A stretch of 10,594 nucleotides of DNA. Origin: Kapaibacterium sp038202665. GTDB lineage: Bacteria; Bacteroidota; Ignavibacteria; Kapaibacteriales; Kapaibacteriaceae. Of the stretch, positions 1 to 6,223 are shown one piece after another. How positions within the stretch are numbered: the stretch's first letter is position 1; every line of letters begins with the position of its first letter. The stretch is taken from positions 1 through 10,594 of the forward strand of contig JBBRES010000081.1 in NCBI GenBank assembly GCA_038202665.1, in the 5' to 3' direction. The notes beneath the pieces were generated by a model that worked only from the letters and a program-made list of their open reading frames with translations, searched no databases and was not told the origin of the DNA. A program made the translations under genes and the position numbers.

Positions 1-414
1 CGCTACAACACGAAGACGAACTATCAACTCAATTCATCGTCGCGAAGCACTATTGCTCGAGAAGTTCAAAATGAACTACAAATACAGGCTTCGTATCTGA
101 AACGGGGAATGGTGATATCGTTCCTTGGACTAGATCTTCAGAACGATGTAGAGTTCACGTTCTTAACACAGATTCGCCATTCAACGAGATCCCGATTCGA
201 CATCCTCGACTATAAGGGCGAGGACGGTTCTCTCGTAGACGGCACTACCCAAATCACCATCGAACCGCGCGCGCGGTATATCGTCAGTAATCGCGTCACA
301 GCATCTGCTTTCTTCCGATATGAGGGGAATTTCAGCTCCGGAGCCACAAGTCCGGGCTTCTCGACGTCGCAAGTTGGAGTCGACATTAGACTGTCCATCT
401 CCGGCGGTCGGTAA
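1..414 (+). CDS. SprA-like T9SS outer-membrane protein, C-terminal fragment
   Basis: The frame is open from base 1 to a TAA at 412-414, so this is the last 137 residues of a longer gene that begins upstream of the window. SprA is the giant outer-membrane translocon of the type IX secretion system, needed for protein export and, in gliders, for motility. The fragment has alternating hydrophobic/polar beta-strand texture. It ends in the kind of segment seen at SprA C-termini: a G-T-T-Q-I-T-I strand, then P-R-A-R-Y-I-V-S-N-R-V, an F-F-R-Y-E strand, an S-P-G-F-S-T-S loop and a final V-G-V-D-I-R-L-S-I strand. The assignment rests on remembered family pattern, not on an alignment, and another large barrel protein is possible. 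The PorQ-like domain at about 2690-3567 supports a T9SS-bearing genome. Nothing distinctive follows before the inverted repeat at 429-458. Confidence 0.6.
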   Translation, partial: RYNTKTNYQLNSSSRSTIAREVQNELQIQASYLKRGMVISFLGLDLQNDVEFTFLTQIRHSTRSRFDILDYKGEDGSLVDGTTQITIEPRARYIVSNRVTASAFFRYEGNFSSGATSPGFSTSQVGVDIRLSISGGR

Positions 415-428
415 CGGCGTGGAACGCT

Positions 429-458
429 TGTGAAAACTGTGTATTTTGCGTTTTCACA
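429..458. promoter_or_regulatory. Perfect 9-bp inverted repeat upstream of parA
   Basis: TGTGAAAAC (429-437) is the exact reverse complement of GTTTTCACA (450-458), with a 12-bp spacer. The spacer contains TATTTTG (442-448), one base short of the TAnnTTTG element. No T-run follows the second arm, so it is a poor intrinsic terminator for the upstream gene. An operator overlapping the parA promoter fits better. The 9-bp arms are seen directly; the function is inferred. Confidence 0.5.
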
Positions 459-482
459 CTCGTTCTCGCATAGTAGGAAATC

Positions 483-1268
483 ATGGGTAAGGTCATTGCC
501 GTAGCAAATCAAAAGGGTGGCGTGGGAAAAACCACGACTTCCGTCAATCTAGCAGCGTCACTCGCAGCGGCAGAGCAACGCACGTTGCTTGTAGACATCG
601 ATCCTCAGGCCAATGCAACGCATGGATATGGCATCGATACTTCGACGCTCGAGAAGACGGTCTACGAAGTATTGGTGAACGGACTTCCCGTAGAGCAGAC
701 GATTTGCAAAACAGCACTCCCGTATTTGGATGTTGTTCCGTCGCATATAAATCTTGTTGGCGCAGAGATCGAGCTCGTTGGCATTCCGAATCGTGAATAC
801 CTGATGAAGCGCATCCTGCAAAGTATTCGCAACGAGTACGACTTTGTTGTTATCGACTGTCCACCATCGCTCGGACTCCTCACGCTTAACGCTCTCACCG
901 CAGCAGATTCCGTGCTCATTCCAGTGCAATGTGAGTTCTATGCGCTCGAAGGCTTGGGTCAGCTTCTCAACACCATTGCCATCGTACGGCGGTCTACGAA
1001 TCCAAAGCTCGATATCGAAGGCGTGTTGCTCACCATGTACGATAGCCGCCTTCGACTATCCAATCAGGTTGTTGACGAGGTCCGTCGGCACTTTGAAGAC
1101 AAAGCCTGCCGCACGGTCATCGCGCGAAACGTACGTCTTAGCGAAGCACCAAGTCACGGAAAACCAGCACTCTTGTATGATGCTTCTAGCATCGGCGCAC
1201 AGAACTATTTGGAACTTGCCAACGAGATTATGTCGAAGAATGGCATTGTTCCGGAGGTTGAAGCATGA
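483..1268 (+). CDS. parA: ParA/Soj chromosome-partitioning ATPase
   Basis: A 261-residue P-loop ATPase of the ParA/MinD family. It binds nucleoid DNA in its ATP form and moves ParB-parS complexes during chromosome segregation. The deviant Walker A motif KGGVGKTT is at residues 11-18, with the signature lysine K11. The LLVDIDPQANAT segment (about 35-46) is the usual second motif, and the Walker B strand is DFVVIDCPPSLG near residue 120. The N-terminus starts directly on the nucleotide-binding strand (GKVIAVANQ) with no added DNA-binding domain, which is typical of the chromosomal Soj type rather than large plasmid ParA. The ATG at 483 is preceded by a modest AGGAAA. The end overlaps parB by 4 bp and carries parB's ribosome-binding site, so the two are translationally coupled. 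Family assignment is very secure. Confidence 0.96.
   Translation: MGKVIAVANQKGGVGKTTTSVNLAASLAAAEQRTLLVDIDPQANATHGYGIDTSTLEKTVYEVLVNGLPVEQTICKTALPYLDVVPSHINLVGAEIELVGIPNREYLMKRILQSIRNEYDFVVIDCPPSLGLLTLNALTAADSVLIPVQCEFYALEGLGQLLNTIAIVRRSTNPKLDIEGVLLTMYDSRLRLSNQVVDEVRRHFEDKACRTVIARNVRLSEAPSHGKPALLYDASSIGAQNYLELANEIMSKNGIVPEVEA
1253..1257 (+). promoter_or_regulatory. Strong Shine-Dalgarno for parB inside parA
   Basis: GGAGG lies 7 bases before the parB ATG at 1265, within the last codons of parA. It is one of the clearest ribosome-binding sites in the window. It fixes the parB start at the ATGA overlap. Confidence 0.8.
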
Positions 1269-2233
1269 AGGGTGGACTTGGTAAGGGCATTGGTGCACTG
1301 ATCCCGCGAGATCTCATCAGACCTGAGAACACCTCGCAACAAACCATTGTCGACGACTCCGACGGTAGCGCTGGTATTGCATTTGTAGACGTCGAAAAAG
1401 TCCGTCCAAATCCATACCAGCCGCGCAAGGAGTTCGATCCAACGGCATTGCAAGAGCTCGCGGCGTCAATTCGAGTCCACGGCGTTGTGCAGCCCATCAC
1501 TGTTCGCAAAGTGTTCGATCACTACGAGCTCGTAAGCGGTGAACGTCGTCTACGCGCGGCCAAACTCGCCGGTCTTACGCAGATTCCTGCCTATCAGATC
1601 AACGTTGCCAACGATGAGCAGATGATCGCCATTGCCATCATCGAGAATCTCCAACGAGAGAATCTCAATGCGCTCGAGGTAGCAACGAGTTATCAGATGC
1701 TGATCGAAGAGTACGATCTCACGCAAGACGAAGTAGCTGCAAGAGTGGGGAAGGACAGGTCGACGGTAGCGAACTTCCTCCGCCTGCTGAAACTTCCCAT
1801 CGAAGTGCAGTCTGCCCTTGTCAAGAGGTCGATCTCTATGGGCCATGCCCGTGCCATGGCGGCACTCTCCGATGAACGCGCACAGCGCTCAGTCCTTCGC
1901 GAAGTGATCAACCACGATCTTTCTGTTCGAAAAACCGAAACGCTTGTCAAAGACATTGAGCTTGGACGCAAGGACATCTCAAAGAGCGGCGACATTGTGT
2001 CGGTCAACAATAAAACCGTCATCATCCCTTCAACAATCGACGGCGGACGGGCCGATACGTCGGCATCGGTAGCTGAACTCGAAAACTCTTTGCGGCACAT
2101 CTTGCAAACACAAGTCAAGTTAAAGATGAAGGGCGGCGAGGACGGAATCATTGAGATCGAATTCTATTCGTTGGAAGAGCTCGAGAGATTGTTGGAGCTG
2201 TTCTCGTCCATCGATGGCACGAAAGGCGCTTGA
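1265..2233 (+). CDS. parB: ParB/Spo0J chromosome-partitioning protein
   Basis: A 322-residue ParB, the parS-binding CTPase that loads onto centromeric DNA and stimulates ParA. Residues 5-13 (LGKGIGALI) are the conserved N-terminal ParA-interacting motif. NPYQPR (49-54) and GERRLRA (92-98) are the ParB/Spo0J nucleotide-domain motifs, the latter being the CTP-binding box. ENLQREN (127-133) and a helix-turn-helix at about 153-175 (TQDEVAARVG then STVANFLRLLKLP) bind parS, followed by MGHARAM (192-198). A short acidic linker leads to a C-terminal dimerisation segment ending in EIEFYSLEELERLLELF. Length and domain order are normal. I saw no match to the parS consensus in the window, so the centromere sites must lie elsewhere. 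The TGA at 2231-2233 sits 2 bp before the next gene's ATG. Confidence 0.96.
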   Translation: MKGGLGKGIGALIPRDLIRPENTSQQTIVDDSDGSAGIAFVDVEKVRPNPYQPRKEFDPTALQELAASIRVHGVVQPITVRKVFDHYELVSGERRLRAAKLAGLTQIPAYQINVANDEQMIAIAIIENLQRENLNALEVATSYQMLIEEYDLTQDEVAARVGKDRSTVANFLRLLKLPIEVQSALVKRSISMGHARAMAALSDERAQRSVLREVINHDLSVRKTETLVKDIELGRKDISKSGDIVSVNNKTVIIPSTIDGGRADTSASVAELENSLRHILQTQVKLKMKGGEDGIIEIEFYSLEELERLLELFSSIDGTKGA

Positions 2234-2235
2234 CC

Positions 2236-3567
2236 ATGCAATCGATCTCACACACCACATCGGTGCGTGTCCGATATGCAGATACAGACAAGATGGGCAT
2301 TGTCTATAACGGCAACTATTTGATGTTTTTCGAGATCGGTCGAACGGAACTCTTACGATCCATGAACTTGCCCTATGCAGAATTGGAACAACGTGGATTC
2401 TTACTGCCAGTCATGGAAGCACATGTGGAGTACAAGCAGCCAGCCTATTACGACAACGTGCTCGACATTCACACAACGTATGTTTCAGACCCTGGATCTG
2501 CCATGTTGAAGTTGTCGTATTCGATCGAACGAGACGGGGTTGTTCTTACAACCGGGTATACGAACCATGCTTTCGTACGATCGACGGATTGGAAAATGGT
2601 CCGTCCGCCTGCAGTCTTTCAAGACGCTGTCCGCAAGGCATTGGCCCTTGTGCTCCTTCTCTGTGCGTGTGCAAGTATCTCCGTTGCGCAGCAGGCCACG
2701 CTCTTTCCGTTCTTGCGATATAATATGTCGGCTCGCGCAGCAGGCCTAGCGGGAGCAACGAACGCCCTCACCGACGACATCAGCACGCTCTTCTTGAATC
2801 CGGCGGTATTGCCTGTTTTGGACGGACCGCAGGCCACTGCAACATTCTTGAAGCATACGCTTGACATCAATTCTGGACTTGCTGCCTACACCGATCACAT
2901 AGAAGGATTCGGATCCGTAGCGGCAAGTGTGATCTATACCAGCTATGGTTCGTTCGAGAGAGCAGACCGGCAAGGCGTTCGAACGGGGACCTTCAATTCT
3001 CAAGACATGGCCATTGGTGTGTCGTACGCAAACGAGATCGATTCTTTGATCACCTATGGAGTAACCGCAAAGTTCATCTATAGCGGAATCGACGATCTGG
3101 TATCTACCGCGTTGGCCCTAGACGCGGGTCTTCTCGTCCGAATCCCACAGACTCGTACAAATCTTGCTCTGTCTATTCTGAACGTTGGCGCACAACTTTC
3201 TACCTACGATGGTACTCGAGACCGCATGCCGGTGGACGTCCGTCTGGGCGTGAATCACCGCCTCAAGGGATTGCCGCTCCTTGTGAACGTCTCTCTCATC
3301 CATTTGGCCGATGAAGTACCCTCGTTCTTGGACCGTTTTTTGAATTTTAGCGTCGGTGGTGAGCTGTACGTTGGGAAGGCCGTCCGTCTTCGTGTGGGAT
3401 ACGATAATTCCACCCGAAACACGAGCGCCGTTAACGTTGCCTCGCAACTCACGGGACTTTCTGCTGGGCTTGGACTGGTTGTCAAGTCTATTACCGTCGA
3501 CTACGCCATGAGTACATTCGGATCAGCTGCACTTCTGCACAGGTTTTCCCTTGGTGTGGACTTATAG
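2236..3567 (+). CDS. YbgC-type acyl-CoA thioesterase fused in frame to PorQ-like T9SS protein
   Basis: One frame of 443 codons holds two unrelated proteins. Residues 1-135 form a complete 4HBT hot-dog thioesterase of the YbgC/FadM type. It has the catalytic motif YADTDKMGIVYNGNY with D18, a helix FFEIGRTELLR, and the family's normal C-terminal KM-x-RP-P-x-x-F segment. Residues 135-151 are a hydrophobic signal-peptide core ending in SVA before QQ. Residues 152-443 resemble PorQ, a FadL-like barrel protein of the type IX system. That part starts with YNMSARAAGLAGA and a DDISTLFLNPAVL motif, then regular beta strands, and ends in a hydrophobic C-terminal strand HRFSLGVDL. YbgC proteins are about 135 residues and PorQ about 320-340, so both halves are full length with no linker. 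I chose ATG 2236, which has AAAGG 9 bases upstream; TTG at 2230 overlaps the parB stop. The region may instead be expressed as two products by internal initiation at ATG 2596. Thioesterase is secure; PorQ is probable. Confidence 0.8.
   Translation: MQSISHTTSVRVRYADTDKMGIVYNGNYLMFFEIGRTELLRSMNLPYAELEQRGFLLPVMEAHVEYKQPAYYDNVLDIHTTYVSDPGSAMLKLSYSIERDGVVLTTGYTNHAFVRSTDWKMVRPPAVFQDAVRKALALVLLLCACASISVAQQATLFPFLRYNMSARAAGLAGATNALTDDISTLFLNPAVLPVLDGPQATATFLKHTLDINSGLAAYTDHIEGFGSVAASVIYTSYGSFERADRQGVRTGTFNSQDMAIGVSYANEIDSLITYGVTAKFIYSGIDDLVSTALALDAGLLVRIPQTRTNLALSILNVGAQLSTYDGTRDRMPVDVRLGVNHRLKGLPLLVNVSLIHLADEVPSFLDRFLNFSVGGELYVGKAVRLRVGYDNSTRNTSAVNVASQLTGLSAGLGLVVKSITVDYAMSTFGSAALLHRFSLGVDL
2596..2688 (+). 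other. Buried signal peptide and candidate internal start of PorQ
   Basis: Codon 121 of the fused frame is an ATG, preceded by a purine-rich GGATTGGAAA. Starting there gives MVRPPAVFQDAVRKA as a positively charged n-region, LALVLLLCACASISV as hydrophobic core, and an A-x-A-like signal peptidase I site (S-V-A before Q-Q). The resulting 323-residue protein has the usual PorQ length. The same codons are the last segment of the thioesterase domain, so the stretch would serve both proteins. A lipoprotein reading (L-C-A-C) is possible but the lipobox is not canonical. Signal peptide is clear; use of this start is inferred. Confidence 0.6.
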
Positions 3568-3578
3568 TGGAAAACCCC

Positions 3579-3586
3579 TACCTTTG
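3579..3586 (+). promoter_or_regulatory. Bacteroidetes-type -7 box (TACCTTTG)
   Basis: TACCTTTG matches TAnnTTTG exactly. It ends 18 bases before the ATG at 3605, in the short gap after the PorQ stop. No TTTG lies at the ideal 19-21 bp upstream; the nearest TTG is at 3551-3553. It would give the small secreted protein its own promoter with a short leader. Confidence 0.45.
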
Positions 3587-3604
3587 TAGCCTTCAACCAT
3601 TCCC

Positions 3605-4045
3605 ATGTTCAAATTTTCAGGATCTACATCTGTGAAGCACATTCTCCTTAGCGCCTTTGTGGCCTGCACGATGATCGCTGGTTCGACACTCGCTTCTGCA
3701 CAACAAAACCTTTCGCCAACGCAGGCCGAAGTGATTACGATCAAGCCGAAGCTCAAATTGGGTGATGTCAAAGCCGTTGCCAACTTCATTGGCGGCGTTG
3801 ATATCAAAGGAAATGAAGTTGACGCATTTATTGAAGTAAAGAAAACACTGACGATCGCCGCAGAATCAGCCGCCAAGGCTGGAAAGAAGGACGACGACGT
3901 GATCACAGTCGACCTCAAGTTGGACGTCGCGCAGAACCTTTTCCTCCTGATGCAGCGTGCCTCACTCAAGGGTGCTGAAGCAGAGAAGTTCAAGGAGATC
4001 ACAACGTCGATTCAAGAGGCGGCGAAGGAAGCGCAGAAAAAGTGA
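3605..4045 (+). CDS. Small secreted protein of unknown function
   Basis: A 146-residue protein I do not recognise. Residues 1-33 form a signal peptide: K-H, then the hydrophobic ILLSAFVACTMIAGSTL, then ASAQQ with a type I cleavage site after A-S-A. The mature part of about 113 residues has two lysine-rich segments (ITIKPKLKLGDVKAVANFIGG; FIEVKKTLTIAAESAAKAGKKDDD). It ends in a charged alanine/lysine/glutamate-rich helix (EKFKEITTSIQEAAKEAQKK). There are no obvious enzyme motifs and no cysteine in the mature part. ATG 3605 is taken as start because it follows the TAnnTTTG box closely. GTG 3632 is an alternative that would give a more compact signal peptide starting at K-H. The final lysine codon and TGA lie inside the first unit of the tandem repeat at 4040-4170, so the repeat abuts and closes the gene. 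Confidence 0.75.
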   Translation: MFKFSGSTSVKHILLSAFVACTMIAGSTLASAQQNLSPTQAEVITIKPKLKLGDVKAVANFIGGVDIKGNEVDAFIEVKKTLTIAAESAAKAGKKDDDVITVDLKLDVAQNLFLLMQRASLKGAEAEKFKEITTSIQEAAKEAQKK

Positions 4046-4170
4046 GAAGTGAGAAGTGACAAGTGAGAAGTCAAGTGAGAAGTGAGAAGTGACAAGTGAG
4101 AAGTCAAGTGAGAAGTGAGAAGTGACAAGTGAGAAGTCAAGTGAGAAGTGAGAAGTGAGAAGTGACAAGT
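4040..4170. repeat. 33-bp higher-order tandem repeat built from AAGTGAG 7-mers
   Basis: The array reads as three identical 33-bp units starting at 4040, 4073 and 4106. Each is AAGTGAG, AAGTGAG, AAGTGAC, AAGTGAG, AAGTC. A variant fourth unit (4139-4170) is AAGTGAG three times, AAGTGAC, then AAGT. The + strand is almost all purine plus T. Each 7-mer carries TGA, and because 7 is not a multiple of 3 stops fall in all three forward frames within the first 21 bases (4043, 4050, 4057). The reverse strand is stop-free, because 33 bp keeps the frame (an 11-residue repeat), but nothing suggests that it is translated. Copy identity suggests recent expansion by slippage. Confidence 0.95.
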
Positions 4171-4191
4171 ACATAGAAACGACATTCAATG

Positions 4192-4226
4192 AAGAGCGGA
4201 TCCTTTGGGGTTCGCTCTTTTTTTTT
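4192..4226 (+). terminator. Strong rho-independent terminator
   Basis: A 12-bp stem pairs 4192-4203 (AAGAGCGGATCC) with 4208-4219 (GGGTTCGCTCTT), including two G-U pairs, closed by the 4-base loop TTTG. A run of nine T residues follows at 4218-4226. It ends transcription from the secreted-protein gene and separates that unit from the kinase operon. The + strand orientation is set by the T-tract. Confidence 0.92.
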
Positions 4227-4235
4227 ACCAGGTAG

Positions 4236-4247
4236 ATTACGTAGTTT
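4236..4247. promoter_or_regulatory. TACGTAGTTT motif upstream of the kinase gene
   Basis: ATTACGTAGTTT, with a TACGTA core at 4238-4243, lies 38 bases before ATG 4286, just after the terminator. It matches 11 of 12 bases of the ACTACGTAGTTT element found twice at 9854-9886, including the asymmetric TTT tail. Likely a binding site for a shared regulator; the protein is unknown. Confidence 0.45.
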
Positions 4248-4285
4248 CACCACGAGTGATAAATGTAAACCCCATACTACTCAGC

Positions 4286-6223
4286 ATGTTGCAAGAGGCA
4301 GATGTGTTAGTTCGGAGTGATCCGCAACGAACTATCGAGCTTGCCATGAAGGCAGAGGAGCTAGCATCAAAAAATCGCGACCCTCGGTCTAGGGTCCGCG
4401 CTGCCTTGCTCATTTCCCGTGCCTGTATTCATAAGGGAGATACTGAGGTTGGAGAGACGCATGCACGTCGCGCATTTGGATACGCTTCAAAGGTGCACGA
4501 TGTACTGAGTCTTGGGCGATGTATGAACGAGCTTGGAGTGTACTGCTTCATCAAATCGAAGTTTGATGAGGCCCTCCAACATTACCATGAAGCAGAGACA
4601 TTGTTGCGTTCTGTCCATGCAATGGAAGAAGTAACAAAAGTACTTCTCAACATGGGCAACGTCTACAATCGTAAAGCAGATTTCACCAAAGCACTGACCT
4701 TCTACGAGCAGTGCTTGCAGTTAGCGACAGAGCAAAAGGACGACTTGATGGAAGCCAAGGTGCTTACCAACATGACGCCGTTCTTCGAGCTGCTGATCTA
4801 TGATTCAGATACGGCGTTTAATTATGCCAATCGTACGATAGAAGTCTTCGAGCGACTTGGCGACGTGGTTGGTCTTGCTAAGGCCTTTTCAAACATGGCA
4901 GCCTATCATCGCCGTGATTCGAATGCACAGAAGGCACTTGAGTATTCGCTAAAAGCAATGGAGTTGCGCAAGGAGTTCTCAGAGTCGAGCGATATGTTGG
5001 GTGATTACTACGGGCTTTGCACTGCCTACGTCATGATGGATAATCTTGCAATGGCACGTGCTACGATTGACGAAGGGCTTGCATTAAGCGCAACCCTTCC
5101 AGAATCGGCCGGAACAATGTATGTACAAGTGGCATACTCCAAACTTCTGCTTGAAGAGGGGAATGCAACGGAGAGTCTGCGCGTTGCGGAGAAAGTCTAC
5201 GACGAGCTCACAGCATTGGGTCTGGATGGAGATGCGACCGAAGCTGAGGCGCTGGTAGCAGACGCGTGTGCGGAACTGGGCTACTTCGAGCGATCAAGTG
5301 CGATTTATCGCCACCTTCTTGTGCAACGTTTGCAGGAATCTCGCAGTAACATGGAGCATCGCCTTACATTTATCCGAGCGAAGTACGAAGTGCAACACTC
5401 TCGGAACATTGCAGAGATCGAACGACTGCGGAATGTAGAGCTAGCAGAGGCCGTGCGAAGGCTCGAAGAGACAAACGCGCAAAAATCCGAGTACTTGGCA
5501 TTCATTGCGCATGAGTTAAAGAATCCTCTGTCGACAATACGCTCAATAGCTGCGTTGCTTTCTGCAGACCCAACCATGATTGATGTTGAGCGCCAAGAAC
5601 TTGAAGGACAGATCCTCAAGATTTCGTCGCGCATGTTTGATCTGATTACATCGTTGCTTGAACGATCACGAACAGAAGCACAGGATGCTGATCAGGTGTC
5701 GCTCATGAATGCTGCCGTTGTTTGGGACCACATTGTCCAGCAGTCCAGCTATGTTGCGCACGACAAGAATATCCAGATTGTGACGAATGCAGACGCGACC
5801 GATTATCCCGTACGTGCTACCGAACAACTCTTAGTGACCATCGCAGGCAATCTTCTTTCGAATGCGATTAAGTTCTCTCCATCCAACAGCGTGATCACCG
5901 TGTCGATGCGCCAGACGCAGTCGACAAGCGGAAACGGCCAGCCTGTTGTACAATTTTGCGTCAAAGATCAAGGTCCAGGCGTTGCTTCGGAAGAATTGAG
6001 CTTGTTGTTCACACCATTCCAGCGACTCTCCAACACGCCTACGGCCGGCGAGCACAGCTCTGGTTTGGGATTGCATATTGTAAAACGAGATGTTGAGCGA
6101 CTCGCCGGTCAAGTCTGGTGCGAGAGCGTACTCGGCGAAGGCGCCTCTTTCATTGTGGAACTTCCGCTTGCCATTGATGATTCTGAACATGGTCCGTTGA
6201 CCATCGTTCGAAAAATGGCATGA
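4286..6223 (+). CDS. Cytoplasmic TPR-containing sensor histidine kinase
   Basis: A 645-residue two-component kinase with no membrane segment and no receiver domain. About eight tetratricopeptide-like helical pairs span residues 1-360, with typical A-x-x-x-x-x-x-A and G-N-V-Y-N-R-K-A-D-F-x-K-A-L patterns. A coiled-coil linker (about 360-400) leads to a HisKA H-box, IAHELKNPL, with phospho-acceptor H409. The HATPase domain has an N-box with N522/N526 (NLLSNAIKFSP), DQGPGV, FTPFQR and GLGLHIVKR. All catalytic motifs are intact. The TPRs probably sense a protein or peptide partner. No response regulator is in the window. The frame extends back to TTG 4205, but that lies in the terminator loop and is rejected. 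GTG 4256 is possible; ATG 4286 is preferred, though neither has a clear ribosome-binding site. The stop overlaps the next gene by 4 bp, suggesting coupled translation. Confidence 0.92.
   Translation: MLQEADVLVRSDPQRTIELAMKAEELASKNRDPRSRVRAALLISRACIHKGDTEVGETHARRAFGYASKVHDVLSLGRCMNELGVYCFIKSKFDEALQHYHEAETLLRSVHAMEEVTKVLLNMGNVYNRKADFTKALTFYEQCLQLATEQKDDLMEAKVLTNMTPFFELLIYDSDTAFNYANRTIEVFERLGDVVGLAKAFSNMAAYHRRDSNAQKALEYSLKAMELRKEFSESSDMLGDYYGLCTAYVMMDNLAMARATIDEGLALSATLPESAGTMYVQVAYSKLLLEEGNATESLRVAEKVYDELTALGLDGDATEAEALVADACAELGYFERSSAIYRHLLVQRLQESRSNMEHRLTFIRAKYEVQHSRNIAEIERLRNVELAEAVRRLEETNAQKSEYLAFIAHELKNPLSTIRSIAALLSADPTMIDVERQELEGQILKISSRMFDLITSLLERSRTEAQDADQVSLMNAAVVWDHIVQQSSYVAHDKNIQIVTNADATDYPVRATEQLLVTIAGNLLSNAIKFSPSNSVITVSMRQTQSTSGNGQPVVQFCVKDQGPGVASEELSLLFTPFQRLSNTPTAGEHSSGLGLHIVKRDVERLAGQVWCESVLGEGASFIVELPLAIDDSEHGPLTIVRKMA

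Noticed and set aside
558..929. Antisense frames within parA and similar long reverse frames elsewhere
   Set aside because: They are complements of secure coding sequence, have low-complexity or cysteine/arginine-rich compositions and no recognisable motif.
4040..4170. CRISPR array
   Set aside because: Units are directly adjacent with no variable spacers, and no cas genes are present.
3962..4189. Reverse-strand frame encoding an 11-residue repeat (SHFSLDFSLVT)
   Set aside because: It is the stop-free complement of the 33-bp DNA repeat and the end of the forward gene; it has no start context and no independent domain.
4205..4285. N-terminal extension of the kinase from TTG 4205
   Set aside because: The TTG lies in the loop and stem of the intrinsic terminator and the codons run through its T-tract, so RNA from upstream would end here. 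ATG 4286 is preferred.
5055..5060. CACGTG as a parS core
   Set aside because: The flanks do not match the parS arms (GTT before, AAC after) and the site is inside the kinase coding sequence.
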